This document shows, one piece after another, positions 35,685 through 47,479 of a DNA stretch of 64,000 nucleotides. Made by a program: the position numbers and the translations under genes. The notes beneath the pieces are model-generated. The model searched no databases, was not told the DNA's origin, and saw only the letters and a program-made list of their open reading frames with translations. The stretch's first letter is position 1; each line of letters begins with the position of its first letter. Source of the stretch: Linum tenue (taxonomy: Eukaryota; Streptophyta; Magnoliopsida; Malpighiales; Linaceae); NCBI GenBank assembly GCA_946122785.1, contig CAMGYJ010000004.1, forward strand, positions 16,824,150 through 16,888,149, written 5' to 3'.

Positions 35685-38600
35685 TCGGCTGGCTGTTTTT
35701 GTTGGGAGCTTTCGGTCTGGATCTTGGGTAGTAGTGTAATTTGCGCTAGTTTGGGGAACTTGTTGTATTAGTAATAATTTTGTTAATTTTGGAGATTTGT
35801 TATGCTGTACTGTATTAGTATTATTAATATATAGTAAGCTTGAATTTGTCGGAGTACTTATGTCGGTTGCTTGGGAAATGCTTGAGGAGTAATATGGTTT
35901 ATTATTATCCTATATATTTTAATATTTTGATACGTTAATTATGTATCCAAAACTCCAAATTAATTAAGCATCCAAGGGCGGAATTAACATTTTGTACATA
36001 GCACAGGAAGAGGAGGTCTGGACTCTGCATGCGTTGGTCTGTTGCAGCGATTTTATCGGACTTAAGTTATGATGCTAGTGTTTTAGCGTTAATATTCACT
36101 ATCACAAGCCCCGGACCGTTGGTTGGAAGAATTTTGTTGGAGAATATATTATATAATAATGGATATAGTAGATGATTTGAAATGCATGAAATTATTGTTT
36201 TATAACATAACATTTTTTAAAAATGATCCGACTATGCATAATGTTTTTAGACCTCCATGAAAAGATAACAAAAATATAATATAAGCATTACATATAATTA
36301 TTGAATGAAAAAAATAAATATAACTAATTGTCATTCATTACTTAATTAAACCATATAGTTGAATATTAGAGTTGTTTCTCATAATACATACATAATCAAC
36401 CTTTAGGATGAAAGAAAATGTATCATAGAGTTTAGTATGTCTTTTAAGTTTTTCTCAATAGAGAGCATTCTTTTTTACCACACTGTTGGTAATGAATCTG
36501 AAGTTGCTTGATTTTATAGCGGACATGATGCGGCTAAGCTATCGCTAATAGTTAATTAGACAATGTATTGTGTACGGACTTCCCAAATTATTCTCAGATC
36601 GCAGACATGTCTAGCATCAATGTAGTAATTTTCATGCAGCAAATATTTTTTTATGAAATAATTCAATAAATAAAAATTATGAAAATAATATTACATGAAA
36701 TATATGTTACTCATTAAGTTTATGAATGAGGGGGTATGAGTAACATACATTTATTTTAAAAAGATAGAAGTCATAAAGTGTCTTTTGGGTTGCATGAGAT
36801 CGCAGATTCTCATTATCCCTAACTGACTTATGCTTTTTTGCAATAGATAGTTCAAAATGTGCCTTAAAACTTTTGTTTCCACCAGTGTAAAAGAATTGTT
36901 TGCACCAAAGGATTGTAAAACCATATCGAAAAAGTTGGTAGTAGAGTATTTTATACTGAACTAATAATTTAACTATGGCTCAACCGTTTCATATTGCTAA
37001 ATATCACCTATTGATTTCGCATATAATGTGAAGTTTTATGGTCTAACTACCGGTACGTACGATCTTTCAATACAAACTTCAAATAAAAAATTGCTAAAAT
37101 ATTGACATTATCAGATACCCCTTAAATCTCAGAAATTACAATAATCATATTAAGAAAAAAAACTTCCAAATGATAATATTGATTTAGGATTTTAAATTGA
37201 AATAGAAAAAATATGTCAAACATAATGTCATGTCCTAAAATAAATCAAAACTCAACATAATAGGGCCAAGAATATCTATTAAACAAAGGAGAAGGACAAT
37301 TATTTCACACTACCTCATTTTCCTCCTCTTTTAAATGTGTCATCTCACACTCTCTTTGCCTTGCTCTTTGTTTTTCCATTTGTTCTTTCATATCTTTCTC
37401 TCAGCTTTGTATCTCACAACTCTCCCATTTTCCCTTCCTCTTTCTTCCCACCGCCTGGAATTGAGAGAATCCTAGAAACATCCCAATTAATTCTCCAATT
37501 TTGCGTTCGAAATGCTTCTTCTCCATTCACAGCCGATAGTGTGAATCAGAGCTCCTGAAACCTGGCGAATAGATGGTCGTTTATTCATCGACGGACACAG
37601 TAGCTTGATAGCTTGTGAATAAACTAATTATTAAAAGTGATAAAAAGCAGAACTCGTTAAACCAATCGAGTGAGTGTATAGTTAGTTCATTGTTTAAAGC
37701 CTTAAACCATTGTATTTATCTAAAGAATCAAAATGCATAATAAGGTTCATCTTCACTTTACAATTTACATGTATTTGTCGTACAAATTCATTACACATAA
37801 AAATGGTTTTGAACCGACGTCATATCAAATTAAATATCATCTTATGATTATTGGATCCATGTCAGATTTGCAAAAGGTCTAAGGCTATTGGTCAACCGGG
37901 CTGAAAATTAATACTAATCTAAGAATTATATAGGGCTTCCAAAATGTTCAATACTCCAATTCAATATGCATTATTCAAATAAATGATATATGAGTTTGAA
38001 CCCTTCCTCAAATTTTGTAGACAAAAAAATCTCCCCCCACACACATTTGCAAAAAAATACTAAATCTCTATTTCTTCTTCACTTTACTTGCTTCTAAAAT
38101 TATTGTTGACGTTGTTTGTTATTACTGCAAGTTGTAAAAAATACTTTTCAGCTATGAAGTTAATCAAGAACGATTTTATTATTGAATTTTTAGTTGTATA
38201 CATTGAAAAATGTTTGAGTCTCAAAATAAACAATGAATATATTTTATAAACCTTTTAGAATATGAGTCGTCACACGTTGATGTGAGAAACTACTCATTAA
38301 TTCAAATTTTATATGTTATTTTTAGAATATTTTGTTTTATTTTTATCAAATGGTGCATTTCTCCATAAAACATGAGTTCACCAATATAGACTGTGTGGTG
38401 CTCGCACTTGTGCGCGAGCGGTTGAAGTTTAAGTCTAGGTCGACCCATGAAGCATTCATGCTTGTACATGGCCGATCCATATACATTGTCTCATGTTATG
38501 CTCTAACTGTGTCATGCTAGCTCGATCATGTGCCTAGGTATAGTTATATGCATTATAGTAATTAAGTTTCTACCTATTCATAAAACCAAGGTAAAAACAT

Positions 38601-39150
38601 TCATAAATGCACCGAGTATTTGATTTTAACTGCCCGATGAAATACTAATTTGAGTAAACTACTATTGATGTCACAAATAATAATTATACCTCTAAATCAT
38701 ACATAAAATATTTCATCACAAATATTAAGATAAAATTAATTATTATAAAGAGTAAAAATTGTATAATGAGGTTAATTATAACTCCTTTATATGTTAATGC
38801 CCTATAAATTGTTCAACGCATCCGATCCAAAACTAACGAAATGAACATCACATTAAACTCGATATCGTCTCATTATTGTCGGGTCCATTCATGCCTGATT
38901 AGCAAGAGTTTAACGTTTAACAGTTAATCAAGCTAAAATTTTAGCGAACCAGTCACCTGTAGTTTGTACAAAATATTATTGTTTCTTATTAGTTCTGAAA
39001 ATTCATATTAATTACAGAATTTTACATTACTTTTGCTTATTCAATACTTTAGTTCGATATGCAATATTTTAAGCAAAGAAATTCGTGTTGTAATTTTAAG
39101 ATTATCCGTCATTTTATAGGTTATAAAATTTATAAATCACGTATTAAATT

Positions 39151-39195
39151 TTTATTTTTACCAAATAATGAGACGATAATGAGACGATATCCAAA
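39151..39195. other. Deletion with templated insertion at the MULE left end of copy 2
   Basis: Copy 1 here reads the MULE TSD and about 50 bp of left TIR. Copy 2 instead has aataatgagacgat followed by aatgagacgatatc (39164-39191). Both pieces are the reverse complement of gatatcgtctcattatt, found about 290 bp upstream (about 38860-38877). The result is loss of about 60 bp of the MULE end and gain of about 30 bp copied twice from nearby inverted sequence. This is the pattern expected of polymerase-theta-type end joining. Confidence 0.8.
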
Positions 39196-39704
39196 AAATC
39201 CAGAAATACCACTTATATCCATGTTTTAAAGTTGTTCTTTACCAAATCTATCCACTTCCGTTAAATACTTTGACGGCGTTAATAACTCCGTCAACATAGT
39301 TGACGGCAAACTGACTGTGCGCCAACTAAGTGGACACATAAGCGCCAACTACGCCAAAGGTGACACAGAAGAATTAAAAAATAATTTAATTTTTTAATAA
39401 GAAACCAATCCCACATATACTCACTGATGACGAGCACATTCAGTCCCCCTTTCTCCTTTCGTTTTTAGGGTTCGCACCCTGGTGGCGACAGAACCTCCAC
39501 TTGCCGACTAAACCTCCTCCCGACGATTGAAGATCCTCACGATGAGTGAAGATTTTTGATTCGTGGATTCTGGCGATTTGGCGACTCCTGGGATTCTGGC
39601 AGATTTGGCGATTGGCGATCGGCGACCCAGCTTTCCATTTGTCGTAGACGATTAGCTTCTTTGCTGATTCTTGTCTCTGCCGAGAATTAAGTCGACGTCC
39701 CGCC

Positions 39705-41234
39705 ATGTCGAAGAGATGTTCTTCTTCAACTTCGACACAAGGTCATGGGGTGGTAGTTTGCAAACACAACATGGTCTGTGTGGTTAATACCTCTGGTACG
39801 GAACTAAACCCAGATAGGCAGTTCTATGAAAAATAGCAAAAAAGAACATAACCTCCGCTACGACGAACATAAGAAAACCATATCAAGCTATGATCCTGTC
39901 ATCCCTACCCTTTTATTCTCCATAAAGGGGGAGGCGGGAGAGGATAAGATATAAATAGCAGGATCTTAGGAGTTGCCTCTTTATATATTACATATAGAAT
40001 GATAGACAACCCCAACGGTTGTCTGATGTTATGTGGGTAAAAGCGGGATCTCTATCCCGGGGGTGGGGGTAGGCAAATAGTACTTTTAATATGAGTATTA
40101 GGCGAGATAAGATAGGTCTGACGAAATATCTTAATAATTTTGAGTCTACTACACACACACACACACACACACATAATATCAAGGTATGCTATACTTTTGA
40201 TTTTTCGCTAGATACGATAGAAGATAGGTATGACGAAGTATGTGCATAAATTAGAGGTTAGAGAATTAGGGATTGGAGTTCACATATTAGAGGTTAGGGT
40301 ATAGTATCATGCCCCAAAAAACTCAGGTTAATTCGAGGTTTAAATAGTAAAACTCAATGGTCGTATGGTAGTGTGAATGCAAGAGTATAGCATACTCTTG
40401 GCCCACGCTCGCTTGAACTATATATATATGTGGTGGTATATTCGGTGCACTCACTTTTTTGGGTGCATTCAATGCATTCGTTTCATAATCGTCATTCCGA
40501 GCATGTGATTCATGTTAAAATGGTATCAATCGTCGCTTATGGTATTATGAACAAGAAACACATGAATTTCCAAAAAACACATTCAAGATTGTCTTTAAAT
40601 TGAAGGATTTAGGGATTTAGGGTTAGGTTTAGCGTTTATAATATGGGATTTTGGGTTTGTGTTCAAAATTGAAGGTTTAGGGGTTAGGGTAATGGATTGA
40701 TTAGTTGTGACCATATGTTATATCATCATATCAGACTAATGTTACCAATTAACATCCAAAATTGATGTCTTCGGGCTACTCTTAGAGATGGAACGTGACA
40801 ATGACATGATTTATTATTAGAAAACCGAAGCATCACAAGTGAGTGTGCTCAATATTGGAAATTTTCAATATAGACATACTACAAACTCTGTTATAAATCA
40901 AGAGCACAAAATATTAGAAGATCCAAACAATTTAAACATATAAATTAATTAATATAAATTATAAAATAAATCTCTCTGACCAACGGGCCGGGTAAAAAGC
41001 TAGTTGGAATGTAAGGTGGTTTTTGGTTTTTGAGGTTGCCTTTGATGAATGTGTTTTTTGAGGTTGCCTTTTATGGTGCAGAACGAGAAAAAGAACTGCG
41101 GTTTCTTTAGGTGGGTACATGGGATGGTTGATGAAGTGGAAGAAGAAACCTCTACAATTGGGAGTTCTCAGCTGAAGCTCGAGGAAAGTTTGTGGATAGC
41201 TGAGTAGAAAGCGGAAAGGAGGAAGAAGGAGAAG
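39705..41234 (+). pseudogene. GRF-type zinc-finger gene inside the MULE (copy 2), decayed
   Basis: Counterpart of 23001-24520. The first frame is 39705-39836 and the CGFFRWV part is near 41084-41150. The CA microsatellite in the gap is longer here (about 40150-40173) than in copy 1 (about 23446-23460). The same stops are present, so decay began before the duplication. Confidence 0.6.
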
Positions 41235-41925
41235 AGAATTTTGGTTGAAGAGAATTTTGGTTGAATGATGAATGTGGAACATGAATCTGTTATAAAATGG
41301 CATGATGTTACTTAGTTGTTGTAGTTTATGAGCTTCCAATATGAGATGTTAAACATAAGATAGCCGAAGCCTGAGATGCTAAATAGTTGTTGTAGTTTAT
41401 GAGCTTCCAAACATGAGCTCTAACAGTCTAGACAACACATCTATAATAACTTGTTTGTGCATAATTACATAGCATCCGATAACTTTTGCCTACCATAATC
41501 GGCCATTACACGAGTCAGCTAAACAAAATGACCTCTAGTGAGGTAGCTGAATGGCCTATCACAAAAAATAAAGCCTTTATCCGTCTAAGGTTGAGTGTTG
41601 GGGGGCTGGCTACCATGCATCTCGATCTTGGTGGGTTGAGAGCCTCGAACTGGCCGTCCTTGCGCGCCATTGAGCTGAAACCATGTCATGTTAAAATCAA
41701 CTTTTGTGCATACAACAATAACATGTTCTATTCATTATTGTAAAAGCAGGTACTCACTTGAACATATTGGTTACCAGTAGTCTCGTTAGCATATATTCCT
41801 ATTCTGGTTGTGGCAACTCGTAACTCGCGTTCAATCGTTCTTCGGTCGCTAACATTCAGCCTAACATCCTATGCAAACATTCCATATACTTTAGCATGTT
41901 AAACCGAAATCATACCATACAACAT

Positions 41926-44869
41926 TCAGATTTCATGTAGATATCTTACTTGGATTCCAACCCCTCGATTCAGAGGACAGGTTCTGACGTTATGATTACC
42001 CGAGCCACATTTGGAGCAATGTCCAACACGAGTTCTCCGAGTTGCAGGAGCTGTGTTTCTTGGTAGATCATGGGCTGGTCGCTTTCCCCTAGTACTCTGG
42101 GTGTTGACATATGCAAACAATAAGGTTCATTTGTTAGTTTAAATTCAACATTTGAACACAAGAGTAGTGAACTGGAAAGATCAGGAGCAGTCTCACCACG
42201 CCTACTGCATCTCTAGGAGTAGCCCCATTGCCTCTAGTTCTCACCCCTCTTGCTGCAACAGTAGGAGCAGCCCTATTGCCACGTGTTCTCTATCATTCAA
42301 TAAGGGAATGTTAGGCAAATTTCCCCCACTATCTATGAAGGAAACTAATCAAGAATGCACACAAAAATACTTACCATGCATGTTGCGACAGTAGGAGCAG
42401 TACAACCTCTTGCATTGTGGCCTTCTCCACCATATTTCGTACAATGCATAATTGAACCACGTCTTGCAACTTCCTCTCCTTCACCATTCCGTTGCGGTCG
42501 AACCTCTCGCTCGTGGGCTGCCTTTCTTTTGTTTTTTTGGGCCTTCCAGGCATACTTCTTTGTTTGGGTGGGTACACTGGAATGCCCTCAGCAGCAGACC
42601 AAGCTTGTCTCCCTTCTAGACAAGGGATTCCGTTCTTGTAAGCGTGCTCGGCTTTGTGCACATAGTAATTGGAATGCACGTAGCTGTCCAAGTCCTTTCT
42701 CAAGTGGGAGATCGCAAAGACGACATGGCAGCAAGGAATGCCACTCAACGACCAATAACCACACGTGCAAGATCTAGTAGTTAGGTCGACGATGTAACCT
42801 TAGCACCTATATTGACCTCACACTTATCATACAAAGTTTGTCTTGCAGTGCATAACCTTGCCACCTCCTTTTCCTTCTCTATCCTTTTTCTAATTCTAGG
42901 GCATAACAGATCGGTTGTATTTAACAACATTTGATACTTCACGAAAACCCTATCCATCACATACCCTCTAATTCCCTCTAACATGTCAATGATTCGCATT
43001 CCCCTATACTTGACAATCACCCCATTCCAAGTTTCACAAATATTAGATTCAACCGAGTCACACTTTGGAAAGGTAGACAAGAATGCACCGCAAAACGACC
43101 TAGGTTCTGCATTCATGAAATCAGTGAAGGGGGTTGTACCAAGTTCCTCACCTTCAATACCTTCCATTTCGGTTGTGGCATTCTTCCAATCAACCTCAAT
43201 GCAAGAGTAGACTGCTTTCCAGAAAAGCTTTCTGACCCTATCTGTCTTGTTCTTGACTTTCCAGTTAGCATACACGTGCCTTGCGCACTTACGATGCTCG
43301 ACCTCGGGCAGCAGATCATGTAATGCCTCCACTAACCCCTGCAAAGTAAACAAACTATTAGAAATTGTGCTTAATTAATGGAATTTAATGAGGTTGTAGT
43401 TATTGAAATCACTACCCTTTGCTGGTCTGATATGACAGACCAGCCCCTGCCGTCCCTGAGCTCCAAATCTTGAGCTAAGGTGTTCACAAACCACAACCAT
43501 GAGTTTGTGTTTTCTCCCTCTACAACTGCCCAAGCAATTGGGTACATTTGGTTGTTGCTATCTTTACCAATCACCGTCAGTAGCATGCCTTTAATTTCCC
43601 CCCTTCAGAAACATCCGTCCAATCCGAACATCGGACGACACGCTTCAAGAAACCCATCCCTTAAATGCAGAGAATCCTTTGTACATTCTTTGGAAGTACA
43701 CCTTGTCTTGTGAAGGGTGCGGCTCAACTCCTAGAATGAAGTTCCCTCTAGGATCTCGCTTTTTCAACTCTCTCAAGTAAGACCTCACCATGTGATAATC
43801 TTCCACAAGTGAACCACTCAACATTTTGATAGCACTTATTTTTGCTGTATAGCAGGTTCTTCTAGCCACTTCTATATTTTTTTTAGATAAGGGTGATATA
43901 GGTTTACTTTTTTGTGATTAGGTAGGTACTACTAAAGGGATTTGAACCTGGGACCTCCAGGTTCTAGCCACTTCTATATTATGCTTCAACTTTACCTCTG
44001 CCATGATTTGAGTTGGCGCCCACTCCGGATTAATTCTGAATCTCTCGAGCATATCCTGTGAAATCCAGTGGGCAGTTACTTGGTTGACACGCAGTTGTCT
44101 TGCACAAGAATGTGGCAGTCCGGTTTTCCTCACCATGAAGCTCTGATTCCGCCTGAACCAGCTAGCATATACCTTCCATTTGCAGTTCTTGTCCTTGCAT
44201 TTGACCTCTCTTCTTGATTTCTCAACCCTAACCCATCTCAAACCGACCCCAACAGCAACAGAGTGGCGAACCACAGCTGCCTTAAATTCCTCCGGACTTG
44301 CAAACTTCATCCCGGGCACGAACTGGAGAACATTGTGGTTACAATGCGGGTCATATTGCATCATCGAAGATGTCCCCACCTTCTGAGTCATAAAGATTGG
44401 CTCTGACATGGTTGGAATCTTCAGAGAGCCTGTAACTCGAATGGTTCGATTCTGCTCGCCTAGCTTCTTGCATTGGAGGTACCTCGGCCGGTTCTGCATG
44501 CTCCTGTTCTTCATTCACACCATTATCCCCATTCTGACCATTATCCCCAGCCAATCCATCCTCCTCCTCAGAGTCATCACCAGAGGATTCGTCCTCCTCA
44601 AAAACATTAACCTGTTCGACCTCCTCTCCATGGCCAACAATACATGCCTTCACCTTCCTTCTCTTACTCTCCCCATAGGCTCTCAAATTTGCCATTGCTT
44701 CATGGTACTCATCAGCAGATGTGTCTACATCTTCTGAATCGTAAACATGGTATATATCTCGAGCAATAAATGCCTCGACACCATCATGTGCCGCCAAGGA
44801 AGTATCCAGACTCTCCTGAACAGCGTTTGGATCATACTCTCCAAAAGCCTCATCCCATGAATCAACCAT
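41926..44869 (-). pseudogene. MULE (MuDR-type) transposase, broken
   Basis: Pieces in order on the minus strand: an acidic N-terminal region (44869-44360); a MuDR-type DNA-binding region (FVPGMKFASPEEFKAAVVRH and a CKDKNCKWKVYASW zinc motif); then the DDE domain with LDGCF (first Asp, about 43600), YPIAWAVVEGENTNSW, VISDQQR (second Asp), HRKCARHVYANWK and NICETWN (third acidic residue, about 43020). A SWIM zinc finger (SGIPCCHVVFAI, about 42740) follows, then a knuckle in which the second Cys is Tyr (CTKYGGEGHNARGC), and an intact one (CSKCGSGNHNVRTC, about 42010). Breaks: a frameshift near 44360, a SINE at 43879-43961, a stop and frameshift near 43590-43650, and a frameshift before the first knuckle. 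The tandem-duplication edge (41928) lies at the very end of this gene. Confidence 0.88.
43879..43961 (-). mobile_element. 5'-truncated SINE inserted in the MULE transposase, 19-bp TSD
   Basis: The 83-bp insert is flanked by an exact 19-bp repeat, ttctagccacttctatatt (43860-43878 and 43962-43980). On the minus strand it starts cctggaggtcccaggttcaa, contains the pol III B box ggttcaaatcc, and ends in an A-run beside the TSD. Removing it restores the transposase reading EVKLKHNIEVA-RRTCYTAKI. The A box is absent, so the copy is 5'-truncated. Confidence 0.85.
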
Positions 44870-45895
44870 CTATAACAGCTTTAATAAGTTTTTTAATCAC
44901 CATTATCCCCATTAACAATTCTTTAATCGCTAACTAACAAACAACTCGAAAAAAGCAACGATTGACATTATTCAATTCTAGGGTTTTTACAACCGAAGGT
45001 AATGACAATTCTATCCAGAAGATTCAGCTACTCACCGTCAGATTCAGGGGCAAAATGTGTGTGGAATCCAGTCGAGTGGTCCCCTTGTTCTTCTGTCTTT
45101 ACACCTTGCTACCAACCAAAAAAAAGCAAGAGAAAGACAATACCATAAGAACTTTCCAGCCAAAATCACCACCCACAACTACCAATTCAAAAGCGAGACT
45201 CACCAGTGGTTACAGACGAGGTTGCTCAGAAATCCCCCTTTTATGTGCGATTAGGGTTTCTTCGAATCCTCTCCTCGCGTTTCTAGGGTTCGTCGCGATT
45301 AGGGTTTCCAGTGGAAAGGAAGCATGGGAGGAGCCAGCCTAAGCTCGACGCAAGTTGTTTAATTCACCGAAATTGGTGTTGGTCTTCGTCGAGGAAGCTG
45401 GGCGAGAAGGTTAGATCGACGAAGGATGAAGGAAAATCAGGGGATACAATGGGTTAGGGGGTTTGCTGCCTTCGTCTTCCTCCGTCGCCTTCGTCAAAAT
45501 CCGTCGCCTTCGTCTTCCTCCGCAGGTGAAGGGTTAGGGGTTCGTCAATGGAAAAAATGAGAAGGGCAAAAAGTTAGGTCGAGTCGAGGGGTGAGGTCAG
45601 ATGGGGCTTTGAAAGTTTTATTCTTTAATTTTTTAAATAAAATTAATTAGCAATACACGTGGATAAGTACAGAGGAATTGGAAAATTAGCGTCGCCACGT
45701 AAGCACCACCGTTTGTCCAGTAAGACTTAACGTTAACACCGTCAAAGAATGTCACAGAATTGGATATAAGTGGTATTTCTGGATTTTTGGATATTACTGG
45801 CACAACCGTAAAAGTTTTGGATTTCTGGATTATTGGAAATTATTGGCACAACCGTAATAGTTTTGGATATACAAGTGTATTTAACCGAAGATTTA

Positions 45896-46976
45896 ATAAG
45901 CTAGCTAACTGTGAAAAGTCCTTTGCTTTTCAAATCTTCGTTTAGTGCATGTTTATAATTTATGAAGATAGAACAAATTTGTTAAGTGTAATTGGTTGTA
46001 ATTATTTTTTTTGTTTTAGGAGATCATGATTTAAATCTTGATATTGATACTTTTTCATATGAAGTATATAATAATCGTGATGACAAAAATACTCTTCCTA
46101 CTTTCGCTCTCGCTTCATGAAATTTGAAATAGAAAATCTTAAGACATTGAATATATCTCATAGAAAGAACTTATTCAACCAAGTAGGAAAAGTATTTTAC
46201 CTGAAATTATTATTTCTTATAGAAAGTGATTAATTGTGAAACTGGAACTCAAGTATCATTTATTCAAACATTAAATAATAAATTGTATGTGTGGTTCAGT
46301 TTAGACAAAATACATATGTGTAGCCAAAACATGGATCTTTGAGACAAATATAGTAATTTTTTGTCATAAATCTACATATAATATAAAGGTAAATTGGGCA
46401 TTATGACGAAAAAGAGCTTCCTAGAATCACTCTCAGGCCACAAATTTGAAATGAGACTCTCATTTTCCAATTTTATCATTATATTATGTGTAGATTTGTC
46501 ACAAAAAATGATTATACTCGTCACTTTTTTTTACAGAAATTATACTCGTCACAAAGGTCCATGTTTTGGTTACACTTCTGTATTTTTTTGAACTAAACAC
46601 CACATAAAATTTAATATTAATGTTTGAATCAATAATACTTGAGTTCCTATTTCAGAACTAATATCTTTCTATAAAATATAAATAACTTAAGATAAAATAT
46701 AAATATAGAAGCATCATCAATCAAACATATTGCTAGAGTTCAACAAAAAAAATAACAATGAATAAAATGTAGCCTAGTTGTTATAATGCTCTTTCTTCAT
46801 TCAAGTGGCCAAGGTTCGAACTCCAATGATAACATTTTTAATATATAAACATGAGCTGAGTGCAATGACAAAAATGATCTTCCTAGAATCACTCTCATGC
46901 CACGAAATTTGAAATGGGAGAATTCCAACCCATGTTTTGCCTTTATGCATTGTGTAGATTTGTTTGGAGAAATGTG
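45896..46976 (+). repeat. AT-rich region with SINE-like repeats
   Basis: Three related tails (cttcctac/ag...tcactctc...aaatttgaaatg...gtgtagatttg) occur near 46088, 46408 and 46875. Tagcctagttgttataatgctc at 46770 (A-box-like) with ggttcgaactcc at 46813-46824 (B box) precedes the last. A weaker pair precedes the first (taagtgtaattggttgtaat near 45978). They resemble the unit at 4592-4790. No gene was seen; the frame 46394-46591 is repeat-derived. Confidence 0.5.
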
Positions 46977-47022
46977 TTAGTGTTAATAACTTGCTTTGGT
47001 CTGAAATGACTTGTCTAAGGAT

Positions 47023-47385
47023 AATGGTATTGTTCAATGTTCAGCGTGTCTCTATACGTCTGAGCAAAATGGTTGTTTGGTACGAAAACATTGTCACATT
47101 GTCAACAATGGTCTTGCCACGTTACATCATGCACACGTTCCTCTTCAGTATTAGTCTCCTGCATTTGATATTGATTGGGATCTCATTAATCACACTCTCA
47201 CTCCTCTACTTCATCATACAACTCCTTTTGATACTTTGTTCAACCATATATGATCTTGATGTTCTCAATCTATGTATTTATGGTTTTCTTCTTTATCTTT
47301 GGCTACGCCTTATACGGCCCATCTACTCAGTCCACTCCACCTAAACACTCTCCCATCCCAACTTCCTCCGCCCCATCCATACCTA
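47023..47385 (+). pseudogene. Copia-type integrase fragment
   Basis: The frame starting at 47023 reads NGIVQCSACLYTSEQNG, then RKHCHIVNNGLATLHHAHVP and LLHHTTPFDTLF. These match the Copia integrase core (YTSEQNGxxERKHRHIVE, LLHHAHVP) and the downstream PYxxLF region. It has in-frame stops and shifts frame near 47200. LTRs, protease and RT are absent, so it is an isolated remnant ending near the LINE insertion at 47398. Confidence 0.8.
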
Positions 47386-47479
47386 GCTAAGCCAGTCTTT
47401 TTTTTGGGGGTGAGAAACGCAGCGCTTAAAGGGCGCTCCCACCTTTATTCACTAATCAAACGGGTGGTCTGAATCCAAA

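Larger units (their letters stand above)
25211..41928 (+). repeat. Direct tandem duplication, unit copy 2
   Basis: Copy 2 runs to aacattca at 41928. Beyond that, copy 2 continues into unique MULE sequence (gatttcatg), whereas copy 1 jumps back to the unit start (tctggatgg). The three sequences at the joints (cac-tca-tctgg at 8489, cat-tca-gattt at 41923, cat-tca-tctgg at 25208) share only tca, so the junction has 3 bp of microhomology. This fits a microhomology-mediated event rather than recombination between long repeats. Confidence 0.95.
39193..45886. mobile_element. MuDR-like MULE, copy 2, with transposase and right terminus
   Basis: Carries the left interior with the GRF-type gene (plus), the transposase (minus, 41926-44869) and the right TIR ending at 45886, followed by the 9-bp repeat gaagattta (45887-45895). 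The left terminus was lost in the scar at 39151-39195. The right TIR has a small internal duplication around ggcacaaccgtaa-agttttgg. The two genes converge from opposite TIRs, like mudrA and mudrB of maize MuDR. With one end missing and the transposase broken, this copy should be immobile. Confidence 0.85.

Noticed and set aside
42152..42777. Plus-strand frames of 80 and 140 residues
   Set aside because: They are antisense to the SWIM and zinc-knuckle part of the MULE transposase.
43930..43961. Possible tRNA gene from the ggttcaaatcc B box
   Set aside because: Only the B box is present, with no A box or cloverleaf; TSD and A-tail show a SINE fragment.
46964..47344. 126-residue hydrophobic plus-strand frame that looks like a membrane protein
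   Set aside because: The adjacent frame encodes Copia integrase motifs; the hydrophobic run is an out-of-frame reading.
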